The position numbers and the translations under genes were made by a program. Below, piece by piece: positions 16,025 to 24,654 of a stretch of 64,000 bases of DNA. How positions within the stretch are numbered: the first letter of the stretch is position 1; the number at the start of each line of letters is the position of its first letter. The DNA comes from Streptomyces sp. GQFP (lineage in GTDB: Bacteria; Actinomycetota; Actinomycetes; Streptomycetales; Streptomycetaceae): positions 124,001 to 188,000 of the forward strand of contig NZ_CP089312.1 of the NCBI RefSeq assembly GCF_021545335.1, given 5' to 3'. The notes beneath the pieces are model-generated. The model saw only the letters and a list, made by a program, of their open reading frames with translations. It was not told the origin of the DNA and made no database searches.

Positions 16025-16872
16025 CGTCACTGACCTCAACGGCTCCACCCGCGCGGGCGCTCGCGGGGCGGCTGGCGGCGCCCGTCGTCCTCGTACTCTT
16101 CATGGCCGCCGTACTCGTGCCGTTCGCGTCCCTGCTGCTGGCGGCGCTCCAGCCCGCGGGCGCCCCGCTGACCGGCTTCGCCCTGCCGGACGGGCTGCAC
16201 TTCGAGAACTTCTCCCGGGCCTGGTCGGCGGCGGGGTTCGGCACGCTGCTGCGGTCGAGTGTGGTGATCGCGGTGTGTGTGGTGCCGGCCGCGGTGGTGT
16301 GCGCGACGCTCGCCGGGTACGCGCTCGCGACCCTGGAGGTTCCAGGCCGGGGGCGGTTCTACGCGTTTCTGCTGCTCGGTCTGTCCATCCCCACCGAGGG
16401 CACGGTCATCCCGCTCTACTACGACCTGCGTGCCGTGGGGCTGACGAACACGGTGCCGGGGCTGGCGCTCGCGGAGATCGGGGCGTTCATGCCGTTCGGG
16501 GTGTTCTGGATGCGCGCCCACTTCGCGACCATGCCCCGCAGTCTCATCGAGGCGGCACGCCTCGACGGTGCCTCGTCGTGGGCGACGCTCTGGCGGATCC
16601 TGCTGCCCAGCTCCCGTCCGGCGGTGACCACGCTGGGTGTTCTGTACTTCGTGTGGAGCTGGAACCAGTTCCTGCTCCCGCTGATCCTGATCCAGGACCC
16701 GGCCCGCCGTACGGCCCCCGCCGGACTGGGCTTCTTCACCGGGCAGTTCGGCGTCGACGTGCCGCTGCTCGCCGCCGCGACCCTGATCGTGATCGCCCCG
16801 GTGGTGCTCGTCTACCTGTTCTTCCAGCGGCACTTCATCAGTGGCGTGCTCAGCGGCGCCCTCAAGGGCTGA
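16021..16872 (+). CDS. Sugar ABC transporter permease (MalG/UgpE type)
   Basis: A 283-residue permease of the CUT1 sugar-import class. The first helix is VVLVLFMAAVLVPFASLLLAAL; the EAA loop reads LIEAARLDGASSWATLWRI; the last helix precedes the C-terminal FFQRHFISGVLSGALKG, typical of MalG-like proteins. The GTG at 16021 overlaps the previous stop (GTGA). Spacing to the following dehydrogenase gene is 42 bases, where an AGGAGG site sits. Confidence 0.93.
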   Translation: MTSLTSTAPPARALAGRLAAPVVLVLFMAAVLVPFASLLLAALQPAGAPLTGFALPDGLHFENFSRAWSAAGFGTLLRSSVVIAVCVVPAAVVCATLAGYALATLEVPGRGRFYAFLLLGLSIPTEGTVIPLYYDLRAVGLTNTVPGLALAEIGAFMPFGVFWMRAHFATMPRSLIEAARLDGASSWATLWRILLPSSRPAVTTLGVLYFVWSWNQFLLPLILIQDPARRTAPAGLGFFTGQFGVDVPLLAAATLIVIAPVVLVYLFFQRHFISGVLSGALKG

Positions 16873-16914
16873 CCCCGCACCCGGAAACGTACGCACAGGA
16901 GGTCGGAGATTTCC

Positions 16915-17940
16915 ATGGCAGAACTCGAAGTCGCGCTGATCGGCGCGGGCGGCATCGCCCGCACTCATCTGCCCGCGTGGACGGCCCTCGGCGCGCGGGT
17001 ACGCATCTACGCGCTCGACGGCCAAGCCCCCGCCCTGGCCCACGAGTTCGGCGCGACATCGGTGGGCTCCCTGGGTGAGGCGCTCGACCGGGCAGGTGTG
17101 GTGGACGTGTGCACCCCGACCGACACCCACCGGGAGATCACCCTGGCCGCCGTGGCGGCCGGCGCCCATGTCCTGTGCGAGAAGCCACTGGCGCTCGGCG
17201 CGACCGAGGCGGAGGAGATGGCCGACGCGGCGGAGGCGGCCGGGGTGCGCCTGTACCCGGGTCATGTCGTGCGGTTCTTCCCCGCGTACGCCAGACTGCG
17301 CGGCCTCGTCGCCGGGGGCGGCCTGGGGCGGGTGGCGGTCGCCCGGTTCACCCGTACCGGCCGCTATCCCACCTGGAGCGGCTGGTTCGCCGACCCGGCA
17401 CGTTCCGGCGGAATCCTGACGGACCAGATGATCCACGACATGGACATCGCCCGCTGGCTCTTCGGCGACGTCGTCCGGGTGCACGCCCGGCAGCAGGGGC
17501 ATCTCACCGCCCCGGCGCCGGAAGGGGCGGTCGCCACCGGTACCGCCGTACTCACCCACGAGAGCGGCACCGTCACCCAGATCGTGGGGGTGTGGGGGCC
17601 ACCGGCGACACCGTTCCGTACGACGTTCCATGTGTCGGGCACCGGCGGCACCGTCGAGCACGACTCCCTGGCCCACCTGAATCTGCGGATCACCGGCGCC
17701 TTGTCCAGTGGCCCGGCGGCGGGCATACCGGCCGGGGACTTCGGGGAGTCGCCCTACGTCACCCAGATCCGTGAGTTCGCCGAGGCCTTCGCTGGCGGTC
17801 CGGAACCCCGGGTGAGCGGCCGGGACGGTGTGGCGGCCGTCCGTATCGCGGAAGCCGCAGCCGAGTCCGCGCGTACCGGACGGGCCGTGTCGATCGCCCC
17901 GCAGGCAACCACCGTACGCACGAAGGGAATCGAGCAGTGA
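16915..17940 (+). CDS. Gfo/Idh/MocA family NAD(P)-dependent oxidoreductase
   Basis: A 341-residue sugar or inositol dehydrogenase-like enzyme. The N-terminal Rossmann fold reads ALIGAGGIARTHLPAW, the catalytic Lys is in CEKPLALGATEAEEM (EKP motif), and the GG/H substrate part has GGILTDQMIHDMD with the conserved His-Asp. AGGAGG is 12 bases before the ATG. With the transporter it probably oxidises or isomerises the imported sugar (for instance an inositol or rare hexose); the substrate cannot be read from the sequence. Confidence 0.92.
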   Translation: MAELEVALIGAGGIARTHLPAWTALGARVRIYALDGQAPALAHEFGATSVGSLGEALDRAGVVDVCTPTDTHREITLAAVAAGAHVLCEKPLALGATEAEEMADAAEAAGVRLYPGHVVRFFPAYARLRGLVAGGGLGRVAVARFTRTGRYPTWSGWFADPARSGGILTDQMIHDMDIARWLFGDVVRVHARQQGHLTAPAPEGAVATGTAVLTHESGTVTQIVGVWGPPATPFRTTFHVSGTGGTVEHDSLAHLNLRITGALSSGPAAGIPAGDFGESPYVTQIREFAEAFAGGPEPRVSGRDGVAAVRIAEAAAESARTGRAVSIAPQATTVRTKGIEQ

Positions 17941-18956
17941 GAGTCGCCGTACTGTCCTTCGCCCATCTGCACGCCGCGACCTACATCAGGCTGCTGCGCG
18001 ACCGCGACGGCATCGAACTGATCACCGCCGACCCCGAGGCCCCGCCCGGCGACCCCACCCGTGGCCGGGCCCTCGCCGAGAGGCTCGGCGCCGACTACTC
18101 GGACACCTGGGACGAGGTGTTCACGCTGCGCCCCGACGCCGTCGTGGTCACCAGTGAGAACGCCCGCCACCGGCACCTGGTCGAACGGGCCGCCGCGAGC
18201 GGGGCCCATGTGCTGTGCGAGAAGCCCCTCGCGACGACGGAGGCGGATGCCCTGGCCATGATCGACGCCTGTGCCCGGGCCGGGGTGCGGTTGATGACCG
18301 CCTATCCCGTACGGTTCAGCCCCGCGTTCACCGCCCTGCGCGGGGCTCTGGCCGATGGCTCGCTCGGCGGGCTGATCAGCGTCCACGGCGCCAACAACGG
18401 CTCGAATCCGGCCCGTTCGCACCCCTGGTTCGCCGACCCGGAGCTGTCGGGGGGCGGAGCGCTGGCCGACCACACCGTCCATATCGCCGACCTCGTGGAC
18501 GCGCTGCTGGACGGCGAGCAGGCGGCGGAAGTGTACGCCCAGGCGAACAGCGTCCTCGACGGCGGCGGCCCCACGCCGGACGTGGAGACGGCGGGCCTTG
18601 TCACCATCCGGTACCCAGGCGGACTGGTGGCCGCCGTGGACGCCAGCTGGAGCCATCCGCCGGACCACCCGACCTGGGGCGGGCTCGCCATGACCTGCGT
18701 CGCCGAGAAGGCGATCGTGGAGTTCGACGCCTTCCCCCCGCTGCTCGGCGGCTTCAACTCCGTTACCGGACGCGGCCGTTGGGAGGCGGGCGGGGCGAAT
18801 CTGGATGCCGCCATGCTCGACGAGTTCCTCGACGCGGTACGCACGGGGCGGCGCCCCTCCCCCGATGGCGAGGCGGGCCTGCGCACCCTGCGGATCGTGC
18901 TGGCGGCCTACGAGTCACTGCGCACCGGCCAGCCGGTCGCGCTGCCGACAGGGTAG
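17937..18956 (+). CDS. Second Gfo/Idh/MocA family oxidoreductase
   Basis: A 339-residue paralogue of the preceding enzyme. Shared marks are LCEKPLATTEADALAM (EKP catalytic Lys), YPVRFSPAFTALR and GGGALADHTVHIADL. The first strand is RVAVLSFAHLHAATY, so the usual GxGxxG glycine motif is replaced by SFAHLHA, a feature of some Idh-like proteins with altered cofactor-binding loops. The GTG at 17937 overlaps the previous stop (GTGA). Two dehydrogenases in one operon suggest consecutive steps, such as oxidation and later reduction at different carbons, or 3-keto-sugar chemistry. Confidence 0.92.
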   Translation: MRVAVLSFAHLHAATYIRLLRDRDGIELITADPEAPPGDPTRGRALAERLGADYSDTWDEVFTLRPDAVVVTSENARHRHLVERAAASGAHVLCEKPLATTEADALAMIDACARAGVRLMTAYPVRFSPAFTALRGALADGSLGGLISVHGANNGSNPARSHPWFADPELSGGGALADHTVHIADLVDALLDGEQAAEVYAQANSVLDGGGPTPDVETAGLVTIRYPGGLVAAVDASWSHPPDHPTWGGLAMTCVAEKAIVEFDAFPPLLGGFNSVTGRGRWEAGGANLDAAMLDEFLDAVRTGRRPSPDGEAGLRTLRIVLAAYESLRTGQPVALPTG

Positions 18957-18968
18957 GGCCCGCCGGGG

Positions 18969-19481
18969 CTACGCGACGCGGAGCAGGATGTCCCGCATGG
19001 ACCCCCACCCGAACTTGTCCTCCCGGCTGGACAGTTCGGCCACCTCGCGCAGGATCGGCCCCAGGTCGATCCCCGCCGTCCGGGCGTCCGCGCACAGGTC
19101 GCGCAGCGAGAGCAGTTCGTCGCGGGTGTCGTTGCCCTGGTCGACGGCGGACATGTGCAGCAGCTTCTGCCGGAAGCCGTCCGGGGTGGGTTCGACGGGC
19201 AGGTGGGTGGCCCAACGGAAGGAGGTGTAGCGGGAGAAGAGCCCGCGCACGGACACCCGAGCCGTCTCGTCGCCCTGCGCGTAGACGGCGATCAGGGCCA
19301 GCAGCGCGGACTCGGCCTCCGCCCGGACGCCCACCTCGTCCAGCGGGTCGGGACCCTCCCGCATCTTCGTCACCCAGTCGGGATCCATGATGTCCACCGG
19401 CCGCTCGGCAATGGGCCGGACAGCCGCGTCGACCAGGGCGACCTGTGCCTCGATGCCGGCGATGTCGTCGATCGTGGTCAT
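18969..19481 (-). CDS. Hypothetical protein downstream of a decayed NitT/TauT ABC locus
   Basis: A 170-residue soluble, acidic, mostly helical protein that I do not recognise. It has no signal peptide or membrane helix. Recognisable patches are VRPIAERPVDIMDPDWVTKM, an ESALLALIAVYAQGDE helix and SVRGLFSRYTSFRW. Its ATG at 19481 shares one base with the stop of the ATPase relic (TGATG), the coupled arrangement expected of an operon member, so it was once co-expressed with the transporter. The gene itself looks intact. It may be an enzyme for the transported compound. Confidence 0.8.
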   Translation of the reverse strand: MTTIDDIAGIEAQVALVDAAVRPIAERPVDIMDPDWVTKMREGPDPLDEVGVRAEAESALLALIAVYAQGDETARVSVRGLFSRYTSFRWATHLPVEPTPDGFRQKLLHMSAVDQGNDTRDELLSLRDLCADARTAGIDLGPILREVAELSSREDKFGWGSMRDILLRVA

Positions 19482-19831
19482 CAACTCCGTGTCTCTGCGG
19501 GCTCGGGGGCCCGGTCCACCAGGGCGCGCAGTTCGGCGAAGCGGGGGCTGGAGCGGGTGTGCAGCTGATCGCGTTCGTCGGGGAGGTCGATGGTGAGGTC
19601 CTCCTGTACGACGGTCGGTGACTTGGACAGGATGACAGTGTGCTGGCCGAGATAGACGGCCTCGTCGATGTCGTGGGTGACGAACAGGACGGTGACGCCG
19701 AGTTCGCACCACAACTCGCGGATCAGATCCTCCAGTTCGGCGCGGGCGATGGCGACGCGCTGCTGCATGCCTCCGGACAGCTGCCAGGGGTAGGCCTCGT
19801 GGGCGTCACCGAGGCCTACCACTTCCAGTGC
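19481..19831 (-). pseudogene. Relic: C-terminal part of a NitT/TauT-type ABC ATPase, Walker B deleted
   Basis: The frame begins abruptly at ALEVVGLGDAHEAYP, then has the ABC signature LSGGMQQRVAIARA and continues directly into ELEDLIRELWCELGVTVLF and the switch histidine THDIDEAV. Between ARA and ELED a normal protein has about 25 residues with Walker B (LLLDEPF) and the D-loop; here they are missing without a frameshift. The N-terminal about 130 residues with Walker A are gone as well, replaced by the upstream permease. It cannot bind or hydrolyse ATP. Relatives are SsuB/TauB-like. Confidence 0.88.
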
Positions 19832-20301
19832 GCGACGAGCAGCAGCTTCGACCGGAGGTCGGCGCCGTAGAGGAGGACGGCGACGGGGATGAGGGCGACG
19901 GACGGGATGGGGCGCAGGAACTCGATAGTGGAGGTGGTGACCGCGCGCAGTACGGGGATCGAGCCGATGACGAGTCCGGCGGCCACGCCCGCCACCACGG
20001 AGATGGCCAGGCCCAGGCCCCAGCCGGTGAGGGTGTCGCCGAGCGCGGTCCAGAAGGTCTGCTCGGCGAGCAGCGCCCACAGTGCGCGGAGGGTCTCGGA
20101 GGCCGGTGGAAGGCAGTAGGCCGACACCAGGCCGGTGTGCGGGAGCACTTCGAGTACGGCGACCAGCCCGGCGAGTCCGGCGAGTCCCCGAAGCGGGGTG
20201 ACGGCCCGCTCAGGGAGTCGCCGCCGGGCGGGGAGCCCGCCGGGACCGGTGCCGGTCCCGGCGGGGCCCGCATTGGCGGTGGTGACGGCGGGGCGGGTCA
20301 T
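19832..20301 (-). pseudogene. Relic: N-terminal part of a NitT/TauT-type ABC permease, fused out of frame to the ATPase relic
   Basis: Starting at the ATG at 20301 (ATGA overlap with the binding-protein stop), the frame encodes a permease N-terminus: basic proline-rich tail, a helix LAGLAGLVAVLEVLPHTGLV, and TLTGWGLGLAISVVAGVAAG. It continues to ADLRSKLLLVA, where about half of a normal 250-280-residue permease is reached. It then enters ATPase sequence in a wrong frame and stops at 19816. Several membrane helices and most of the EAA-loop half are lost. The junction lies at about 19832. Confidence 0.88.
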
Positions 20302-21275
20302 GAGAACAGGGCGGTCAGGTCGGGCTTCTTGCTGTCGAAGAGGCCGTCCTCCGCACCGAGGGAGGCGAGCTTCTCCAGCGAGGCCATGTCGATCTCCGCC
20401 GGCCAGGCGGGCAGTGTGAGCTCGTTCAGGACGTCGCCGCTGATCTTCGTGTAGGTGGTGAGGATCTGGCGTGCCTCGTCCGGATGGTCGGTGGCGTACT
20501 TCAGCGACTCGGTCATGGCCTCGGCGAACTTCTTCACCAGGTCGGGCTTCTGTTTCGTGAGCTGGGTGGAGGTGAAGTACGTCGCCACGGTGAGCTTCGG
20601 GTCCGTCTCGGCGAACGGCGAGGCCACGATGCGGGCACCCTGCGCCTTGGCGGCGTTCATCGCGGGATCGCCCATCCAGGCGGCGTCCACCCGCCCGCCG
20701 TCCAGTGCGGCCGGCATCTGGTCGAACGGCATTTCGACGAACTTGACCTTCGACGGGTCGCCGCCTGCCAGCCGGACCGACTCGCGCACGGTGGTGGAGC
20801 CGATGTTCTGGAGGGTGTTGACGGCGACCGTCCGCCCGGCGAGGTCCTTGGCCGACTTGATCGAGCTGTCCTTCTTGACGGCCACTCCGGTGACATCACC
20901 CCCCACCTTCCCGTTGGAGGCCGCGCCGTTGACCACGGACTTGATCAGTACGCCCTTGACCTGGGCGATCATCAGCGACGTGGTGTTGCTGAACCCGAAC
21001 TGGAACTGGTCGCTCACCACACCGGGGATGATCGCCGCGCCGCCCTGGGCGCTCACCATCTCCAGCTCGATGCCCCGGCTGCTGAAGAACCCCTTCTTCT
21101 GGCCCAGATAGAGCGGGGCGACATCGATGATGGGGATGATGCCGACCTTGACCTGCGTGGTCTCGCTGCCGTCCGAGGACGACGAACCACTGCCCGCCGG
21201 GTCCGACGACCCGCATCCGGCCGCGCCGACGACCGTGATCACTACTGCGGCAAGCCCGAGAATGCGCCTTTGCAT
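20298..21275 (-). CDS. NMT1/SsuA-type ABC substrate-binding lipoprotein
   Basis: A 325-residue periplasmic-type binding protein. Signal peptide MQRRILGLAAVVITVVG ends in a lipobox GAAGC, so it is membrane-anchored. The mature domain has the typical GIIPIIDVAPLYLGQKKGFF opening, GFSNTTSLMIAQ and AGRTVAVNTLQNIG, as in sulfonate, taurine, nitrate or thiamine-precursor binders. The ATG at 21275 has AGGAGG nearby. The gene is intact, although its permease and ATPase partners downstream are broken, so it may be an orphan receptor or still work with another transporter. It is divergent from a PaaX-like regulator. Confidence 0.92.
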   Translation of the reverse strand: MQRRILGLAAVVITVVGAAGCGSSDPAGSGSSSSDGSETTQVKVGIIPIIDVAPLYLGQKKGFFSSRGIELEMVSAQGGAAIIPGVVSDQFQFGFSNTTSLMIAQVKGVLIKSVVNGAASNGKVGGDVTGVAVKKDSSIKSAKDLAGRTVAVNTLQNIGSTTVRESVRLAGGDPSKVKFVEMPFDQMPAALDGGRVDAAWMGDPAMNAAKAQGARIVASPFAETDPKLTVATYFTSTQLTKQKPDLVKKFAEAMTESLKYATDHPDEARQILTTYTKISGDVLNELTLPAWPAEIDMASLEKLASLGAEDGLFDSKKPDLTALFS

Positions 21276-21317
21276 GGGCTCCTCCTGAGGAAGCAACACC
21301 GAATGTTGGGCACCTTC

Positions 21318-21346
21318 TTGACGGCCGCAATGTACACACCTACGTT
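21318..21346 (+). promoter_or_regulatory. Candidate promoter of the PaaX-like gene (TTGACG-17-TACGTT)
   Basis: TTGACG (21318-21323) and TACGTT (21341-21346) are 17 bases apart, about 90 bases upstream of the regulator start. A small inverted repeat, CAACA-N5-TGTTG (21294-21308), lies just upstream and also close to the binding-protein start on the other strand, suited to control both directions. Confidence 0.45.
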
Positions 21347-21435
21347 CGCGCCGTCAGCACTCCGGACAAGAGAGGCCCCGACAACTTCGACGAGCGCGGC
21401 CACCACCCAACAAGGCCCAGTCACAAGGGAGTTCA

Positions 21436-22254
21436 GTGCGCCCTCAGTCGCTCCTGTTCGCCTTCTTCGGCAGCTATGTGCTGGAGGAGGGGCTCGGACA
21501 CGTGTACTCGGGCAGCATCATCGATGTCCTCGCCCGCACCGGAGTCGGCGAACCGGCTGTCCGGTCCACCCTCACCCGCATGGTCAACCGGGGTCTGCTG
21601 CAGCGTCAGCGCCAGGGCCGCAGAATGCACTTCGGCCTGACCCCGCAGGCCGAGCAGGTCCTCTGGAACGGAAAGCGACGCCTGTGGCAGACCGGTGCCG
21701 TCAACGACGACTGGGACGGCACCTGGACACTGCTCGGCTTCTCGCTGCCCGAGTCCTGGCAGCGCCAGCGGCACCATCTGCGCTCCCGGCTCACCTGGTC
21801 GGGGTTCGGCGCCCTGTACAGCGGACTATGGATCGCGCCCGGTGAGGTCGACGCCTCCTCGCTCGTGTCCGAGCTGGGCCTCGCCGCCCACGTCAAGATC
21901 TTCCACGCCACGGCCGACGACACCACCGACATCGGCCTGATGATCCGTGACACCTGGGACCTGGGCGGCATCGGCGCCCGGTACGCCGACTTCGACGAGC
22001 GCTGGTCCACCTGGCCCGCCGCAGGCTACGGCGATCCGCTCGGCATCCGACTACGGGTGATCAGCGAGTGGTTGGACATCATCCGCACGGACCCACGGCT
22101 GCCCGCCCGCCACCTGCCCTCCGACTGGCCGGCCCGCGCGGCCCAGGAGACCTTCCACCGCATCGCGCGACAGACCGAGGCCCCCGCCCGCCGGACTGCC
22201 ATCGAGTTCCTGGAGACCACGAGACGGCCCCCCGGCGCCGCCGTCACCGCTTGA
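21436..22254 (+). CDS. PaaX-family transcriptional regulator
   Basis: A 272-residue repressor with the PaaX three-part layout. The N-terminal winged helix is at residues about 5-75 (SIIDVLARTGVGEPAVRSTLTRM, RGLLQRQRQGRR). A central Cas2-like domain follows (GTWTLLGFSLPESWQRQRHHLRSRLTW), then a C-terminal domain with DTWDLGGIGARYADF. Family members sense phenylacetyl-CoA or other aryl-CoA esters. The GTG at 21436 is preceded by AAGGGAG. Divergent orientation to the binding-protein gene suggests it controlled that ABC locus, so the compound handled may have been aromatic. No phenylacetate genes are present here. Confidence 0.9.
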   Translation: MRPQSLLFAFFGSYVLEEGLGHVYSGSIIDVLARTGVGEPAVRSTLTRMVNRGLLQRQRQGRRMHFGLTPQAEQVLWNGKRRLWQTGAVNDDWDGTWTLLGFSLPESWQRQRHHLRSRLTWSGFGALYSGLWIAPGEVDASSLVSELGLAAHVKIFHATADDTTDIGLMIRDTWDLGGIGARYADFDERWSTWPAAGYGDPLGIRLRVISEWLDIIRTDPRLPARHLPSDWPARAAQETFHRIARQTEAPARRTAIEFLETTRRPPGAAVTA

Positions 22255-23011
22255 GGCTCGACATCAGGTCACGCATGTCAGTGATCATGGCCGACCGGTA
22301 CAAGGACAGGTCGGGGAGTTCCGGCCCGCCACCGACCGCGTTCTCGTCCTGGCCCTCGCCCTCACCATCGCGCTCGCTCTGGTAGTACGTGAAGACGGAG
22401 AGATCCAGCGAGAGGACCGCTCCGCCCTCCAGCACCCGCAACTCCGCATTGCCGTTGTCCCGGGTCAGGAGATACGCCTTGTCGCCGAGGTCCGGAACTG
22501 TCTCGACCTGTTCTTCGGGCAGAACGCCGTCATCGGTCACCCGTCGTCGTGCCTCGAACTCCGCGCCGGGGTCGGTCTTCTTGTGCAGTGCCACCGTTAT
22601 TCCGACGGTGTAGCCGGTGAACCAGCCCTTCCCGGACTCCCCCGCGCCGGCCAGGAACCGGAGAGGTATGGAGCACTGGATCTGGTCGAGGGCGGCATGG
22701 CGCAGCAGCCCTGAATCGACCTTGGTGGTGGGCTCTCGCGGCGCGATCACCTCGCCGATCGCCTTCAACCGCAGCGACGGGCAAGGGTCCTGCTTCAGCT
22801 GGTACCCGCTCAGGTCCGGCTTTCGATCGCCCCCTCCGTACAGGAACAGCGCCGCTGCCCAGAGGACCGACGCCATCACCGCCCCTCCCAGCGCCCACTG
22901 CCACGGCCTGCGCGGCCGGAGTTCCCCACCGGGCTCCTCGTCGAAGCCGCCCACCACCTCGCGGGTGTCGACTCCACCGAACTCCCCCGCCATCTCCGGC
23001 TCAGAAATCAT
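22244..23011 (-). CDS. Hypothetical protein with one membrane anchor
   Basis: A 255-residue protein with an acidic N-terminal tail (about 40 residues), one transmembrane helix (WALGGAVMASVLWAAALFLY) and an external domain of about 180 residues with two cysteines (DPCPSLRLKAIGE and IQCSIPLRF) that could form a disulfide. Similar Streptomyces proteins are annotated only as hypothetical. The start at 23011 follows AGGAGCAGG; a longer frame to 23134 has no codon-usage support. Its 3' end overlaps the PaaX gene by 11 bases tail to tail. Confidence 0.82.
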   Translation of the reverse strand: MISEPEMAGEFGGVDTREVVGGFDEEPGGELRPRRPWQWALGGAVMASVLWAAALFLYGGGDRKPDLSGYQLKQDPCPSLRLKAIGEVIAPREPTTKVDSGLLRHAALDQIQCSIPLRFLAGAGESGKGWFTGYTVGITVALHKKTDPGAEFEARRRVTDDGVLPEEQVETVPDLGDKAYLLTRDNGNAELRVLEGGAVLSLDLSVFTYYQSERDGEGEGQDENAVGGGPELPDLSLYRSAMITDMRDLMSSLKR

Positions 23012-23069
23012 CCTGCTCCTTCGGCCGTGCCTTCCGCCTTCGTCAGGATGATCGCAGCACTGCCCCCGT

Positions 23070-24095
23070 TCACGTCTGCCGCAGAGGCTCGTACACCTCC
23101 GCGTCGACACCGAACGTCCAGGCCACTCCCTCACGGGCCGTACGGGTCGTCGGCGGCACCCTCAGCCAGTACGTACGGCTCGACCCGTCCGGTTCAGGTG
23201 TGGAGTTGACGACTTCGACCATCACCACGTCCTCGTCGCCGACAAGTTGGACGCGCCACAGCACGCCCGTCTCGTCGCGGTGGACAGGGACCGCGCCGGA
23301 CTCCTCCAGGTAGCGGTCGTAGCCGTAGAACTCCAGCATCACGCGCCGGAGTTCAGCGTTCTCCTCGTCGCGGATGCGTTCCGGGGTCAGTGCGGTCAGT
23401 TCGTCCAGGAAGTCCTTCGGGACGGGCATGCCGCGCCAGGCGTACAGCTCGAACCCGTCCGCGTAGCCGAGGGCGGGCCCGTCGCCCCGGTCCAGGCGGC
23501 CCGCCTCGTCGCGGTGCAGGGTCAGCGGGCGTTCGCTGAGGATCGCCGTCTTCTCGTAGGGCCACCACCAGCCCGCGTCGCGCGCCACGGCGGCGAGGCC
23601 GGCCAGTGGGCTGTCGTCGCCAGGCTCGAACGCGCACAGCCAGGCCGCGTCGTGCTGTCCCAGCGCGGCGTCCAGAAGCAGCAGACGGACCCGCGCCTCC
23701 TCCTTGCGGTCGGCGGCGAGTTCCTCGACGATTCCCGCCCGCACCCGGTCGACCAGCATGCTGGTCGACTCCCACAGACCGGCTCCCGTGGCACGCCAGT
23801 GCCCGCTCCACCGCTCCGGGCCCAACTGCGTGTGCAGCCGCGCCCGTTCGGCCGCCCAGGGCGCGCTCCACACGGCGTTGCGGACACCGGCGCCGAGGCT
23901 GCCCAGCGGCGAACCGTCCGGGTGCGTCGCCGTCATGAGCATCCGTACGGCTTCGAGGGGCGAGCGCGCCCACACGATGCGCTCGGGTTCCGCCAGCCCC
24001 GCGCGCCGGTAGGCGAGCCGGACGCCTTCCTCGGCCGCCGCCCGGTCGCCCGGTCCCGTCGCTGTCGCCGCAGCCCGCCAACTGCCCTGGTCCAT
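23070..24095 (-). CDS. DUF6745-family protein
   Basis: A 341-residue protein that matches my memory of the actinobacterial DUF6745 family (start DQGSWRAAATATGPGDRAAAEEG, then VWARSPLEAVRMLM and GVRNAVWSAPW; later DAGWWWPYEKTAILSERP). It is soluble, rich in Trp and acidic residues, without a signal peptide. Function is unknown. It is the second gene of a two-gene unit behind the small gene at 24191-24517 (gap 95 bases), transcribed away from the STM4015 operon. The unit begins at a RecA-NDp-like promoter, suggesting DNA-damage induction. The start at 24095 (MDQGSW) is chosen by family similarity; upstream in-frame ATGs extend to 24176. Confidence 0.85.
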   Translation of the reverse strand: MDQGSWRAAATATGPGDRAAAEEGVRLAYRRAGLAEPERIVWARSPLEAVRMLMTATHPDGSPLGSLGAGVRNAVWSAPWAAERARLHTQLGPERWSGHWRATGAGLWESTSMLVDRVRAGIVEELAADRKEEARVRLLLLDAALGQHDAAWLCAFEPGDDSPLAGLAAVARDAGWWWPYEKTAILSERPLTLHRDEAGRLDRGDGPALGYADGFELYAWRGMPVPKDFLDELTALTPERIRDEENAELRRVMLEFYGYDRYLEESGAVPVHRDETGVLWRVQLVGDEDVVMVEVVNSTPEPDGSSRTYWLRVPPTTRTAREGVAWTFGVDAEVYEPLRQT

Positions 24096-24190
24096 CAGTG
24101 CCGTTCCTCTCCAAGTGCTGTCGCCGGCCCGCATCCCCGTGCCGTCCGGCCCTTCCGCTTCGTTCGTCCCGCACATGTGCCCGGGCGTGG

Positions 24191-24517
24191 TCAGTCGGCG
24201 ACGACGCGCACCGAGCCCGGCACGTACTCCCGCTGCCGGATCACCCGGTACCAGCCCTTCGGGAGCGTGATCGCCGCGTGCTCCTCGTGGACGACGCGCG
24301 CTCCCTCGGGCACGTGCAGCAGCATCGGGCCGAACACGCCGGCCTCGCGGATCAGCCGCCCCGGACCGGCCACCGCATGGGCGTGCCCGGTGACCTCGCC
24401 GAGCGCCAGGACGAGCCTGCCGCGGCCGTCACGCGGTTCGGACTCCGCGTCGACCGCGTACTCCGGCACCGCGCCCTCCGCCAGCGCCACGATCAGTACG
24501 TCTCCCTGCCGGTACAT
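24191..24517 (-). CDS. Small conserved partner of the DUF6745 gene
   Basis: A 108-residue beta-rich protein: MYRQGDVLIVALAEG, ALGEVTGHAHAVAG, HEEHAAITLPKGWYRVIRQREYVPG. The GHAH and HEEHAAITLP segments with regularly spaced histidines look like a cupin-like or metal-binding barrel, an impression from pattern only. Such small proteins accompany DUF6745 genes in Streptomyces. GGGAGG lies 6 to 10 bases upstream of the ATG at 24517. It is the first gene after the minus-strand RecA-NDp-like motif, with a 5' leader of about 35 bases. Function unknown. Confidence 0.85.
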   Translation of the reverse strand: MYRQGDVLIVALAEGAVPEYAVDAESEPRDGRGRLVLALGEVTGHAHAVAGPGRLIREAGVFGPMLLHVPEGARVVHEEHAAITLPKGWYRVIRQREYVPGSVRVVAD

Positions 24518-24559
24518 GGGTCTCCCTCCCGCTGCGGCACGCCGTGTGCCATGGGAACG

Positions 24560-24582
24560 ACCGTAGGGGCGGGCACTGACAA
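24560..24582 (-). promoter_or_regulatory. RecA-NDp/PafBC-type promoter motif, minus strand
   Basis: Read on the minus strand: TTGTCAGTG (24582-24574), eight bases, then TACGGT (24565-24560). This equals the actinobacterial RecA-independent DNA-damage promoter consensus TTGTCRGTG-N8-TAnnnT, bound by PafBC in mycobacteria. It is positioned to start transcription about 35 bases upstream of the gene at 24517. Confidence 0.85.
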
Positions 24583-24654
24583 TCGGCCCTCGCAGCGGTC
24601 GTCCACGGGGCGCCGAGGGCCCATTCGCCGTGTGGGAGGCCCCAGTTGGCCGCG

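Noticed and set aside
19481..20080. A 199-residue ABC ATPase gene as a functional unit
   Set aside because: The first 83 residues are shadow sequence of the permease, and the rest lacks both Walker motifs.
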